Numbered from the stretch's first letter, positions 8,468 through 17,053 are shown. The stretch: DNA of 64,000 nucleotides from Vibrio comitans (GCA_024346835.1 AP024867.1:1116001-1180000), one strand, 5' to 3'. The notes: a model not told the origin generated them from the sequence alone. Numbers and translations: made by a program.

Positions 8468-9217
8468 ATGAACAAATTTACTATCGAAAACCTAGATCTG
8501 TACTACGGCGACAATAAAGCGCTAAAAAGCATTAACCTACCAATTCCGTTGCGCCAAGTAACGGCTCTGATTGGTCCATCAGGCTGTGGTAAGTCGACAC
8601 TATTACGTTGTCTAAACCGTATGAACGACTTGATTGAAGGTGTGAAAATCACCGGTCTTGTTGAGATGGATGGCCAAGATATCTACGGTAACATTGATGT
8701 AGCAGACCTTCGTATTAAAGTGGGTATGGTATTCCAAAAGCCAAACCCATTCCCAATGAGCATCTACGAGAACGTTGCTTACGGTCTTCGCGCTCAAGGT
8801 ATTAAAGATAAGAAACACATCGATATGGTGGTGGAAAAGTCACTGCGTGGCGCAGCGCTTTGGGATGAAGTAAAAGATCGCCTAAAATCACACGCATTTG
8901 GCTTATCTGGTGGTCAGCAACAACGTCTGTGTATTGCTCGTACCATTGCAATGGAACCAGATGTCATCCTTATGGATGAGCCAACATCTGCACTTGACCC
9001 AATCGCAACTCATAAAATCGAAGAACTAATGGAAGATCTTAAGAAAGATTACACCATTGTTATCGTAACGCACTCGATGCAACAAGCACGTCGTATCTCT
9101 GACCGCACCGCTTTCTTCTTAATGGGCGAATTGGTTGAGCACGACGAAACACAAGTAATCTTCAGTAACCCACGTGATGATCGCACACAGGGTTATGTAA
9201 ACGGTGACTTCGGTTAA
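8468..9217 (+). CDS. pstB: Phosphate ABC transporter ATP-binding protein
   Basis: The 249-residue ATPase of the Pst importer. It has Walker A GPSGCGKST (about residues 36-44), the Q-loop in MVFQKPNPFPMSIYENV, which is characteristic of PstB, the signature LSGGQQQR, Walker B VILMDEPTSALDP and the switch His in VTHSMQQA. It closes the operon: a strong terminator follows, and no phoU is present. Vibrio genomes commonly carry a second pst system elsewhere, which may supply PhoU; that is an inference. Confidence 0.95.
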   Translation: MNKFTIENLDLYYGDNKALKSINLPIPLRQVTALIGPSGCGKSTLLRCLNRMNDLIEGVKITGLVEMDGQDIYGNIDVADLRIKVGMVFQKPNPFPMSIYENVAYGLRAQGIKDKKHIDMVVEKSLRGAALWDEVKDRLKSHAFGLSGGQQQRLCIARTIAMEPDVILMDEPTSALDPIATHKIEELMEDLKKDYTIVIVTHSMQQARRISDRTAFFLMGELVEHDETQVIFSNPRDDRTQGYVNGDFG

Positions 9218-9267
9218 CAGCACTGTTTAGAAACGGAATTAACTATAATAATAAGCGATGGAACTTT

Positions 9268-9294
9268 GCCCCTCTTTGTTAGAGGGGCTTTTTT
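9268..9294 (+). terminator. Rho-independent terminator of pstSCAB
   Basis: An 8-bp GC-rich stem (GCCCCTCT / AGAGGGGC) with a 5-base loop is followed by six T residues. Confidence 0.95.
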
Positions 9295-9320
9295 ACGTTG
9301 TATAGGTTCCATTGTTGGAT

Positions 9321-9355
9321 TGACCTGAGAATCTCAGCTGAGTACACTCAGGTCA
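9321..9355. repeat. Nested palindrome upstream of a small acidic-protein gene
   Basis: The outer arms TGACCTGAG and CTCAGGTCA form a 9-bp perfect inverted repeat, and a 10-bp perfect palindrome CTCAGCTGAG lies inside the 17-base spacer. It ends 22 bases before the start of the next gene, so it may be an operator or a leader hairpin. Confidence 0.6.
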
Positions 9356-9377
9356 GGTTAGATATGAGGTAATTAAT

Positions 9378-9578
9378 ATGAGTGATTTCGAGAAAGAGCT
9401 AGAGGCTATGGCGCAACAAGCCGAGGATCAGCCAGAAGAGAAGCTTCCTTCGATTGAAGAACAAAAACAGGTTGTAGCAGAGCTGAAAAAACTAGAAGAA
9501 GCGGGAGAGCTGACACCAGAAGTGCTAGAGAAGCATTTTGGTAAGTTTTATGCGAAGTCGGACACGCCAATTCATTAA
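9378..9578 (+). CDS. Small acidic protein of unknown function
   Basis: A 66-residue, strongly charged protein (MSDFEKELEAM...), with predicted helices rich in Glu, Lys and Gln and no Cys, signal peptide or membrane segment. I do not recognise a family. The gene is credible because it has AGGTAATTAAT upstream, acidic composition typical of real small cytosolic proteins, a nested palindrome in front and a strong terminator 18 bases behind. It is transcribed alone. Confidence 0.7.
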   Translation: MSDFEKELEAMAQQAEDQPEEKLPSIEEQKQVVAELKKLEEAGELTPEVLEKHFGKFYAKSDTPIH

Positions 9579-9596
9579 CATAGTCCAATATTTTGA

Positions 9597-9625
9597 AAAC
9601 CGAGCTCAATTAGCTCGGTTTTTTT
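9597..9625 (+). terminator. Rho-independent terminator of the small acidic-protein gene
   Basis: A 10-bp perfect stem (AAACCGAGCT / AGCTCGGTTT) with a 5-base loop leads into a T-run. Confidence 0.93.
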
Positions 9626-9661
9626 GTGCGCTAAATCATGAAAATCCACCCTGAATGGTCG

Positions 9662-9685
9662 CAAAACAGGCACAACGCTGTTTTG
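9662..9685. promoter_or_regulatory. Inverted repeat upstream of the first pilus regulator
   Basis: CAAAACAG and CTGTTTTG form an 8-bp perfect inverted repeat with 8 bases between. It lies about 90 bases before the regulator gene and has no following T-run, so an operator is more likely than a terminator. No equal copy is seen before the second cassette. Confidence 0.4.
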
Positions 9686-9774
9686 AACTTCAATAAAGTT
9701 TGATGTGGATCAAGTTGTAACAAAGTGTTTCAAATTATGTTCTGAAGGTCTGCAAAGGAATGTAAGGACGAAAT

Positions 9775-10464
9775 ATGATGCATAAATATGCTTGTGGCCA
9801 CGTAGTTACACGCTCAAAGGAATTTGCTAATGCGACTTTGGCAATCTTACAGCACGCTTTCCCAAGGATTGAATTCACATCCAGTACTCATCTATCAGAA
9901 TGCTATTGCGCCCATCAAGGTGGCGGTAAACGATGCTTGTATCTTATTGATATAAAAACCGTTTCCAACCCAATCAGAGAAGGTATCAATCCTGTTCATG
10001 AAACTAGTGATTGGGTTGCCTTGAATGTTGATGAAGTGGGTTATGATTGCGCAACCTGGATTCTTGGTGGTTTTGCTGGCGTTATCATGAAAAAGTACTG
10101 TCTAGAGCAGTTAGTAAGCGCTGTGGTTATGATAGAACAAGGGGAGTTGTGGTATAGCCGTAGAGATTTAAGTCGTCTTGCCAAGGCCTACGTTGCCGAT
10201 GAGTTTGACCCTCATGCTGCAGCTGATGACTTTGCTGAGAGCCATGCTTTGACCCCAAAAGAAAAGCGAGTTTGTGTTATGATGCTTAAAGGGTTGAATA
10301 ACCCTCAGATCGCGGAATCAGCAAACGTCAGTGTCAACACAGTCAAAACTCATGCCTCGAATATCTTAAGAAAAATCAATGTGCATTCCCGAGCAGAATT
10401 AATTGCGATAGCGGTCAAGCAAACCACAAATTCACCCCAAAATCGTCCTGTTTTTGAATCCTAA
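9775..10464 (+). CDS. LuxR/CsgD-type regulator of pilus cassette 1
   Basis: A 229-residue DNA-binding regulator. The C-terminal LuxR-type helix-turn-helix is clear (LTPKEKRVCVMMLKGL, then NPQIAESANVSVNTVKTH). The N-terminal part resembles a degenerate receiver as in CsgD: it has no evident phospho-acceptor pocket, and the segment before the HTH (LEQLVSAVVMIEQGELWYSR) matches the CsgD-like linker. The gene lies about 95 bases upstream of the pilin gene and in the same direction, so it probably controls the pilus operon, as EcpR does for the E. coli common pilus. A closely similar gene heads the second cassette (15530-16219). The start may be either of two adjacent ATGs. Confidence 0.82.
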   Translation: MMHKYACGHVVTRSKEFANATLAILQHAFPRIEFTSSTHLSECYCAHQGGGKRCLYLIDIKTVSNPIREGINPVHETSDWVALNVDEVGYDCATWILGGFAGVIMKKYCLEQLVSAVVMIEQGELWYSRRDLSRLAKAYVADEFDPHAAADDFAESHALTPKEKRVCVMMLKGLNNPQIAESANVSVNTVKTHASNILRKINVHSRAELIAIAVKQTTNSPQNRPVFES

Positions 10465-10558
10465 TTGGTCTTGTTAGGTGAAGAGAAAAAAACGCTCCCA
10501 CGCTAAGCTAAATCTGCAACGTAATCGTATGTTGTTGTTTTTAATCGAGGGATTGAAT

Positions 10559-11110
10559 ATGAAAAAGTTAGTGTTGGCGAGTGTAGTAGGGGCATTGATG
10601 TTAGGGTCTCCGGCGATGGCAAATACATTTAATCTACAGAAGCACGGTGGGGGTAACTGGAAAGACTGTAGTGATCCTAAGGATGATGCTTGCTCAGTCG
10701 AAGCAACCTTGGAGTTAACAGGCGAAGTGGATTGTGTTTGTGCGATAGGTCTCACCAGTAACATGGTTGATGTATTTGAGTCCGGATATGCGAGTTTTAA
10801 CGGCAAAGTAATCGGCTCGATCGAAGGGGGCTGTAATACTCCTAAAGGTATTGACGTTACGTTAGCTTCTGATAACGGCGGTATGATGAATGCTGATACC
10901 AATACGGTTTATCCATATACCGTCTATTTGGGGACTGCGATGACTTATACAACCGCAGGTGTAGCAAACCAGTCAGCGACTCAATCCAGTGTCTCGGCAA
11001 CAGCATTTGCTAGCGCAACTGATGTGAAGATTGATATGACATTAAGCGGAGTACCTGAGTACGGCTCTTACAGTGATACTTTAACAGTGACCATTGCTGG
11101 CATTATGTAG
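10559..11110 (+). CDS. Pilin subunit of chaperone-usher cassette 1
   Basis: A 183-residue exported subunit. Signal peptide MKKLVLASVVGALMLGSPAMA is followed by a mature beta-rich domain ending in YGSYSDTLTVTIAGIM, the closing strand typical of pilins and spore-coat-U-like subunits. It has five cysteines, two of them as CVC (in EVDCVCAIG). ATG 10559 is chosen because GAGGGA lies six bases upstream; the frame continues upstream to 10478, but that part is basic and would precede the signal peptide. A hairpin follows the gene and the chaperone gene comes next. By position and by analogy it is the major pilin. Confidence 0.8.
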   Translation: MKKLVLASVVGALMLGSPAMANTFNLQKHGGGNWKDCSDPKDDACSVEATLELTGEVDCVCAIGLTSNMVDVFESGYASFNGKVIGSIEGGCNTPKGIDVTLASDNGGMMNADTNTVYPYTVYLGTAMTYTTAGVANQSATQSSVSATAFASATDVKIDMTLSGVPEYGSYSDTLTVTIAGIM

Positions 11111-11157
11111 TTGCTTGTTGGGGAATTGATAAAAGAAGCTAATCGTAATCAGTGGCA

Positions 11158-11191
11158 AAAAGTGCGGAGGCGTAAGCGAATCCGCACTTTT
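11158..11191 (+). terminator. Attenuating hairpin between pilin 1 and chaperone 1
   Basis: A perfect 11-bp stem (AAAAGTGCGGA / TCCGCACTTTT) with a 12-base loop is followed by TCTTAAAGG, which becomes the chaperone ribosome site. It is probably a partial terminator or 3' stabiliser that raises pilin output relative to assembly proteins. Confidence 0.75.
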
Positions 11192-11207
11192 CTTAAAGGA
11201 TAATATT

Positions 11208-11894
11208 ATGAATGGAATCAGGTGGTTAGTATTTATTCTTACTATGTTATTAAGCTCAATGTGCATGGCTTATCAGGTTAATCCCATGTTTCAACTGATG
11301 GAGGTGGTTGGGTCTCAATCTCAATCCAGTTACCAAATCTCCAATGATTCACCCACGGCGGTTTTACTTGAAATTCGAGCTTACAAGGTCGAATTTGATG
11401 CGGATTCACAAGAAGCGTTGACACCAGCAGATGAAGACTTCTTAATTTTACCGCCACAAATGCGTATTGAAGCGGGCGGAAATCAACGTTTTCGAATCCG
11501 ATATTTGGGAAGCAATCAAATTAACCAAACCGCTGTCTATCGAGTTATTTTTGAACAGATTAAAACAACCGAAATAGAAACAGAAACGTCCCAAGTCAAG
11601 TTTATGTTTAATTTTTCAACAATTGCCTTCGTCTCTCCGACTGAGTGTGAACCCATTCTCAAGTCGTCACTGAAAGACGACACCCTAGAAGTAATGAACA
11701 CTGGAAATTGTGTACTGGATCTTAATAAGGCTCGTTTTGAGTTGTCGAACGCTTACAGTAAGACGCACCTAAAATGGCCACAATTTCAAGCAGTAGACAC
11801 ATCTGAGTATTTATTACCAGGCCGTCCTAAGTTGGTCAAGATACCTGAGAAATATCAAGAATTCGATAGTGTGGAATCTACGCTAAACAAATAA
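11208..11894 (+). CDS. Periplasmic pilus chaperone, cassette 1
   Basis: A 228-residue PapD-like chaperone: signal peptide ending at SMCMA, then an immunoglobulin-like domain with the SYQISNDS edge region and FLILPPQMRIEAGGNQRFRIRYLG (key residues: PP, G and R.R), followed by a second domain with a disulfide pair (SPTECEPIL and TGNCVLDL). It should cap pilin subunits in the periplasm and deliver them to the usher encoded directly downstream. AAAGGA gives a good ribosome site. The fold assignment is solid; the subclass (alternate, CS1/ECP-like) is an inference from the whole operon. Confidence 0.82.
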   Translation: MNGIRWLVFILTMLLSSMCMAYQVNPMFQLMEVVGSQSQSSYQISNDSPTAVLLEIRAYKVEFDADSQEALTPADEDFLILPPQMRIEAGGNQRFRIRYLGSNQINQTAVYRVIFEQIKTTEIETETSQVKFMFNFSTIAFVSPTECEPILKSSLKDDTLEVMNTGNCVLDLNKARFELSNAYSKTHLKWPQFQAVDTSEYLLPGRPKLVKIPEKYQEFDSVESTLNK

Positions 11895-11906
11895 GGGTGT
11901 TCATGG

Positions 11907-14348
11907 ATGAATAGCCAGTGGATATGGATATTCACACTAGTATTACCGGCAATGGTATTTGCACAATCATGGGTTTTTCCTTTACCTATCTACCGTAGTG
12001 ATATTTTGCTTGGTGAACTGAATGTGTATTCTGATGGTACGCACTTTGAAGGCGTCGTTGCTTTGGAACTTATTCCTGTTATCGAGCGGATGGTGACCGA
12101 TTCAGTATTAGAGCGATTAGAGGACTACGGGAAGACACAAATCACCAATACAGAGCTTGCTCCATTAGGACTGGAAATTGTCTTCGATCCCTATGACTTA
12201 AGCCTCGATCTTGAGATCTTAGCTGACTCTAGTCAAGAGTTTGATCTTAGCTACGGTGATGAGTATTCCCTGCCTATATACAGTCAAGCAGGGACCTTAT
12301 CGTGGCACAACATCTTAAACCTATCTGATTATGTTGATATAGATAGTGGTGAGACAGTCAATTATTGGCTTGCTGAATGGGTGTCGCGGGGAAACCTATT
12401 TGGTCCAAATGGACTTAATTTTGATTTTACTGGTTACGCCTCTGATTATCAGGGTGATAATACCACTGAAGAAATTGAGTTGTATCGAGGTGATGCCTCA
12501 ATTTTTATAGACCGCTCTGAATACCCCTTTCGGTTCACAGCTGGTGATATACAGAGTTTATCTATCGGTCATCAACCCTCATTGACGTTGGGTGGTGTTG
12601 CATTTGAGCGGCTATATGGATCACTGCAACCAACTCGAAACATTCAAAACGGTGGCACACAAAGCGTCCAGCTATCAGAAAGCGCACGGGTCATAGTCTA
12701 TATCAATGATTCATATATTGATGAAATTCGATTGCCCCCCGGACGCTATCAACTCGATAACCTGCCGTTGTCTAACGGGGACAATGATATTCGTTTAGAG
12801 ATTAATTATCAGTCTGGCCGAAGGGAAACTCTTAATTATAGTCAGTTCTACAATATGCGCTTATTAAAAGCAGGGCTGAGCGATTTTGGTTTGTATGCTG
12901 GGGTAGATTCTGACGTGCAAGAGCGCGTTTATCATTACGACACTGAGCAATATATGCTGCAAGGTTACTATGAGTATGGTTTTACGGGCGATCTGACTAT
13001 GGGGCTCAATGGCACTTATCACCCCCTTGGACAAATAGTAGGGCTCACGGCCATTGGTAGCACACAGCTAGGCAATATAGGCGGTAGATTGAGCGCGTTA
13101 AACTATGATGACCAAGGCAATATAGGGGGGATAGTGAGCGTTGATTATTCCACAACGGTATGGGGAAATTTGGACTTTAGCAGCCCAAATTTAAGAGCAT
13201 CAGTCGAAGCGTACACTGATTACCGCTCATTACCGTGGGAAACAGAGGCCGACCTATATACAGGAACACAAGTCTTGCTCGCGTATACGTATCGAATCAG
13301 TCCCGAATTGTATGGGGACACAGGTGTTAGCTGGATGATGATAGAGGATCCTGAAGAGATCGAGTATACAGGAAATATCAGCCTCACATGGCGTCCTGAT
13401 ATTCGAGAGTATGGATACGGCTCAATTGAATTTACTGCAGAAGCTGAGTATACCGATAATTCGTTAGAAGCAGAGCAAGAGATGGAATACAGCCTTTATA
13501 TTAGTTGGGAGTGGTATTCGGATGATGGTAATTATGATGCTTTTATTAACTATGACTCTGGCGCTGAGCGGTTACGTGCTGGATTTTCTAGAGATACGGA
13601 ATATACGCCATATAGCTTTGGTTATGATTTAGAGACTGATCTTTATTTGGACTATCAAAATTACCTTGCTCGCGGAACCTATATTGGTAACCGTATCTCT
13701 GGAGAGATAGAAGCGCAACATGCACAGTACTCAGACACGGAGTTTAATTCGCAACAGGCGTCCGCTAGGCTGAGTACAGCGCTACTTCTGGTAGATACGG
13801 ATGTCTCTTGGAGTAGAAGTTATTCTGGACCTGCCGTACTTGTTAAGGTCCACGAAACATTGGATGATCCTGTACTAATCAATAGTTACCAAGGTGAATC
13901 TCCTGAGTCGATCGCCACAAGCAGTTTAAGTAACACTGCGCCTCTATATACCCCCCATTCTAGAGGAAGTATCGATATTGCTGTACCGGATGCTCCTATG
14001 GGATATGACTATGGCAACAGTATCCATCAAGTTACTCCTGGTGCTTATACCGGTCATATTGTTCAAGTCGGATCTGATGCGACTAAAACAGTGATTGGAA
14101 CCTTGTTTAAACCCACAGGACAGCCTTTGATATTAAGAAATGGTGTTATTACTGGCGAAGGGTTGAGAAAGGTAATTTTCACTAATCGAGGTGGACGCTT
14201 TGCTTTAGATGGCGTCAAGAGTGGCCGTTATTTGCTGGAAATCACTGGTGAGCCAGCATACGTTGTGGAATTGGTGATTGAAAAGACTGAGAGTAACCTA
14301 ATCTACTTGGACCCTATTACTTTGTTGAACAAAGGAAATAAACTATGA
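11907..14348 (+). CDS. Outer-membrane pilus usher, cassette 1
   Basis: An 813-residue usher. The signal peptide ends near VFAQS. An N-terminal chaperone-subunit-binding region is followed by a domain with QSVQLSESARVIVYINDSYI and LPPGRYQLDNLPLSNGDNDI, then a large beta-barrel rich in alternating aromatic strands. Conserved C-terminal modules contain APMGYDYG, VGSDATKTVIGTLF and FTNRGGRFALDGVKSGRYLLEI. Length fits ushers (800-850). The C-terminal features look more like the CS1/CFA-I/ECP (alternate) class than the classical FimD class; I cannot settle this without a profile search. The tip gene start overlaps the last bases. Confidence 0.85.
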   Translation: MNSQWIWIFTLVLPAMVFAQSWVFPLPIYRSDILLGELNVYSDGTHFEGVVALELIPVIERMVTDSVLERLEDYGKTQITNTELAPLGLEIVFDPYDLSLDLEILADSSQEFDLSYGDEYSLPIYSQAGTLSWHNILNLSDYVDIDSGETVNYWLAEWVSRGNLFGPNGLNFDFTGYASDYQGDNTTEEIELYRGDASIFIDRSEYPFRFTAGDIQSLSIGHQPSLTLGGVAFERLYGSLQPTRNIQNGGTQSVQLSESARVIVYINDSYIDEIRLPPGRYQLDNLPLSNGDNDIRLEINYQSGRRETLNYSQFYNMRLLKAGLSDFGLYAGVDSDVQERVYHYDTEQYMLQGYYEYGFTGDLTMGLNGTYHPLGQIVGLTAIGSTQLGNIGGRLSALNYDDQGNIGGIVSVDYSTTVWGNLDFSSPNLRASVEAYTDYRSLPWETEADLYTGTQVLLAYTYRISPELYGDTGVSWMMIEDPEEIEYTGNISLTWRPDIREYGYGSIEFTAEAEYTDNSLEAEQEMEYSLYISWEWYSDDGNYDAFINYDSGAERLRAGFSRDTEYTPYSFGYDLETDLYLDYQNYLARGTYIGNRISGEIEAQHAQYSDTEFNSQQASARLSTALLLVDTDVSWSRSYSGPAVLVKVHETLDDPVLINSYQGESPESIATSSLSNTAPLYTPHSRGSIDIAVPDAPMGYDYGNSIHQVTPGAYTGHIVQVGSDATKTVIGTLFKPTGQPLILRNGVITGEGLRKVIFTNRGGRFALDGVKSGRYLLEITGEPAYVVELVIEKTESNLIYLDPITLLNKGNKL

Positions 14349-15169
14349 TTCGTGCAGTCCTGCTTTTGTGCTTACTCACATTAAATGTCAATGCTCAAGA
14401 ATGTAAAGGGCATTGGAATATGAAAGTGGACACCTCTAGAGTTGAGTTTGATCAGCAAAAAGCTCGTATTCCTCTGGTTTTCAATGTTGATGCGTTCTAT
14501 CGCAATTGCGGTGCAACGTCTGTTTTCTTGCAAACCTATAGTGGCCAACAGTTAGTTATCAGAAATGGGGCATTAGAACTGAGAGGAACCGTTACCAATG
14601 AGTATGGAAGTACTGTTGGAATTGAGTTAAATCAGGGGATTTTATTGCCTGTAGACAGCCGTAGTAATACGACGACTTACTGGATTGAATTTAAAAACTC
14701 TCAGCATGCCTATCCAGGCACATATTTAGCTAAAGTAAACGCGGAGTTATACGAAGTGGCAGGGAGTCGCTCAAAAACTGAAACGATCCGCCTGAAAGTC
14801 CCCGCTTATCTCGTTATGAAGTTTATACACCCATTGAGTCAACACGCCACTATGGACTTTGGACACTTAAAAACAGGTCAGACAAAGTCCAAGGAGATGC
14901 GCTTTGTGAGTAATACAACGATAGAAGTAGAATTTGATTCTAAGTATGGTGCCTTGCGCCACACAGAGTATCCTGAGAAGTTAATTGAATACGAGGTTCT
15001 TTTCTCTGGCAATCTTATCGATGTTGACAACGGAAAAGTTACGATTCCAAAAACCAAAGAAAATGGCACAACCAAACGCTTAACAGTAAAAATTGTTGAT
15101 GATTTAAAAGGTGCCTATGCCGGGTTTTATTCCGATACTATTACTATTACCGCAAAAGTTCAGCCTTAA
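14345..15169 (+). CDS. Minor/tip pilus subunit, cassette 1
   Basis: A 274-residue exported protein. The signal peptide ends near NVNAQ. About the first 140 mature residues form one beta domain with two Cys (QECKG and RNCGAT). A second domain follows, closing with AGFYSDTITITAKVQP, the same type of end strand as the pilin. A two-domain layout (binding domain plus pilin domain) is what a tip adhesin looks like, and the gene overlaps the usher stop by four bases. The cassette 2 counterpart has the same length. Ligand unknown. Confidence 0.72.
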   Translation: MIRAVLLLCLLTLNVNAQECKGHWNMKVDTSRVEFDQQKARIPLVFNVDAFYRNCGATSVFLQTYSGQQLVIRNGALELRGTVTNEYGSTVGIELNQGILLPVDSRSNTTTYWIEFKNSQHAYPGTYLAKVNAELYEVAGSRSKTETIRLKVPAYLVMKFIHPLSQHATMDFGHLKTGQTKSKEMRFVSNTTIEVEFDSKYGALRHTEYPEKLIEYEVLFSGNLIDVDNGKVTIPKTKENGTTKRLTVKIVDDLKGAYAGFYSDTITITAKVQP

Positions 15170-15529
15170 TACGATGGCAAAATACTTCGCTTTGGGTCAC
15201 TTCGTTACAACAAGAGTTGAGTTTAACTGGCTGAACAAAAATTGGTATATTTCGCTTTGCAATATAAAACTCTTTTTATATCGATCAATCGTATATAGAG
15301 GTAATTAATAAGGAGTTAATGAATTTCAACAACTTACAATGCCTCTTTCCCCAGCACATTCGGTTCCTCTTTTGTCCACGTTGATTTACATCAATTTACT
15401 CCTACCTTTAAAAGGCATTTAAAAGAATTTTGGATTTAATGTTCAGGTCGGAGTGGGATTTCAAACTCACCAAACAAATGTTCCTTAGGCTTAAATCTGA
15501 AACGAAGTGGAATAGTTAACGGAGGAACT
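15170..15529. other. Gap between the two pilus cassettes
   Basis: These 360 bases separate the tip gene of cassette 1 from the regulator of cassette 2. They are AT-rich in the middle. I see no terminator with a clear stem and T-run after the tip gene, no gene with a good start, and no direct repeat that would mark the duplication joint. The cassette 2 promoter must lie in the second half. Confidence 0.5.
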
Positions 15530-16219
15530 ATGCCTTTTCCCTATGCCAGTGGGTTCGTAGTGACACGCTCGGATGAATTTGCAGCCGCCTCTATTGCCAT
15601 CCTCAAACAGCATTTTTCCTCAGCTCGATTTTCTGCCTGCCCTTGTGTACGTGACTGTTTTCAAACCGAAAAAAGAAAAGGTCTTAGAAGTATCTATCTC
15701 ATCGATACGCAAACAGTCAGCAACCCGGTTAGAAATGGCATTAATCCTGTGCATGAAGATGGAGACTGGATAGCGGTAAATGTAGAAGAACAAGGTTTCC
15801 AATTAGGAGATTGGATACTGACGGGGTTTTCTGGCGTGATTACGAAAAAGCGCTGTTTGGAACAACTGGCATCAGCAGTAGAGGCCGTTGGCAATGGAGA
15901 GCTTTGGTATAGTCGCCAGGACCTGAGCAGATTGGCCAAGGCTTATCTGTCCGATGAATTTGATCCTCATGTAGCGGCAGATGATTTTGCTCTCGTACAT
16001 TCTCTAACTCCACGAGAAAAGCACATTTGTTTAATGATATTGAAAGGGCTTAATAATCCGCAGATTGCAGAGTCAGTTAACGTGAGCATCAACACAGTGA
16101 AAACTCATGCACTAAGCGTCATGAGAAAAGTCAATGTCCATTCCAGAGCCGAGTTGATAGCTCTTGCCGTTCAGCAAACTACGACCTCACCCAAAAATCA
16201 CCCTATGAATGGAGCATAA
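15530..16219 (+). CDS. LuxR/CsgD-type regulator of pilus cassette 2
   Basis: A 229-residue paralogue of the regulator at 9775-10464, identical in length and aligning throughout. The HTH (LTPREKHICLMILKGLNNP, then AESVNVSINTVKTH) is nearly the same, as are NGINPVHE and GELWYSR.DLSRLAKAY in the N-terminal part. GGAGG precedes the start. The strongly conserved DNA-recognition helix suggests both regulators may read similar operators and so cross-talk, while the N-terminal sensory part has diverged more. It lies about 90 bases upstream of pilin 2. Confidence 0.82.
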   Translation: MPFPYASGFVVTRSDEFAAASIAILKQHFSSARFSACPCVRDCFQTEKRKGLRSIYLIDTQTVSNPVRNGINPVHEDGDWIAVNVEEQGFQLGDWILTGFSGVITKKRCLEQLASAVEAVGNGELWYSRQDLSRLAKAYLSDEFDPHVAADDFALVHSLTPREKHICLMILKGLNNPQIAESVNVSINTVKTHALSVMRKVNVHSRAELIALAVQQTTTSPKNHPMNGA

Positions 16220-16310
16220 ATCACTAGATCGGGTGACGTGTAAAACAGACAGCAACACTATGCTTTCCTCGCAACGTGGTTAAAAAGAAAAACTTAGCGA
16301 GGGATTGATG

Positions 16311-16949
16311 ATGAAAAAGTTAATGTTGGCTAGCTCTATTGGAGGGGCTGTAGCATCGTTTGGGTTGATAGCGGCTATGGGGACTGCTGGGGTATTGTAC
16401 AGCCCTACGTCATTTGCGGGTGGTTGTGGCGATAATGATGACACTAAGTGTGATTCAAGCAGTTTAAGAGTGGAAGTTGAAGGTACTTTGCCGTGTATTT
16501 GTCGTTTTTATGTGAAAGGTAGGGGCATGAGAGGAAGAGATGTCGACCTTGGAAAATTCAGTTTGTTTGACTTAGCGAGAACAGATTTTAGTCCTGATGG
16601 ATATAACGGTAACGATCTCAGCGTAGATGGCATTGGTAAAAATATAAGCTTCTATTGTAATGCAGACTCTGTGAAATATTCTCTGAAGTCGACAAATGGC
16701 GGTCTAGAGCATGATACTGATCCAAGTCAAGTGATCCTTTATAGTGTGGGGTTAACCAACTTTATGGGTGGAGCGATGGTGAGCTCTGCTAGCCTAGATG
16801 GTGCCGAGAAAACGTTGAATAACGCACAGAATTACAGCTTTGTAGATAGCAAACTTAAATTCCATGTAGACAAAGCGCAGCTTAGTGGAAAGAAAGCTGG
16901 TAAATATAGTGATACCTTGACTCTAGAGGTGACCGGCGTTGTTTTATAA
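16311..16949 (+). CDS. Pilin subunit of chaperone-usher cassette 2
   Basis: A 212-residue exported pilin, paralogous in layout to pilin 1. The signal peptide is longer, with two hydrophobic parts, ending near SFAGG. The mature protein has five cysteines in the same order as pilin 1, including CIC (LPCICRFY), and ends GKYSDTLTLEVTGVVL. The start is taken as ATG 16311 because GAGGGA sits six bases upstream exactly as in cassette 1; TTG 16305 and ATG 16308 are in frame just before. The middle contains RGMRGRDVD, not seen in pilin 1, so the two pili probably differ in surface. Confidence 0.8.
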   Translation: MKKLMLASSIGGAVASFGLIAAMGTAGVLYSPTSFAGGCGDNDDTKCDSSSLRVEVEGTLPCICRFYVKGRGMRGRDVDLGKFSLFDLARTDFSPDGYNGNDLSVDGIGKNISFYCNADSVKYSLKSTNGGLEHDTDPSQVILYSVGLTNFMGGAMVSSASLDGAEKTLNNAQNYSFVDSKLKFHVDKAQLSGKKAGKYSDTLTLEVTGVVL

Positions 16950-17009
16950 AGGTTTAGGGTTCCTTTCAAAAATGTGAGCGGTCTAGGTTGACTTGGTTAG
17001 ACTCTGCGG

Positions 17010-17036
17010 GTGGTTTGTGTTTGCAAACCACTTTTT
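17010..17036 (+). terminator. Attenuating hairpin between pilin 2 and chaperone 2
   Basis: An 8-bp perfect stem (GTGGTTTG / CAAACCAC) with a 6-base loop is followed by five T residues, then the chaperone ribosome site. Its sequence is unrelated to the cassette 1 hairpin, but its position is the same. Confidence 0.8.
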
Positions 17037-17053
17037 GATCAATGGAGATGATG

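Noticed and set aside
15111..15308. Open frame overlapping the end of the cassette 1 tip gene.
   Set aside because: It overlaps a well-supported gene in another frame and its downstream part has no protein-like pattern.
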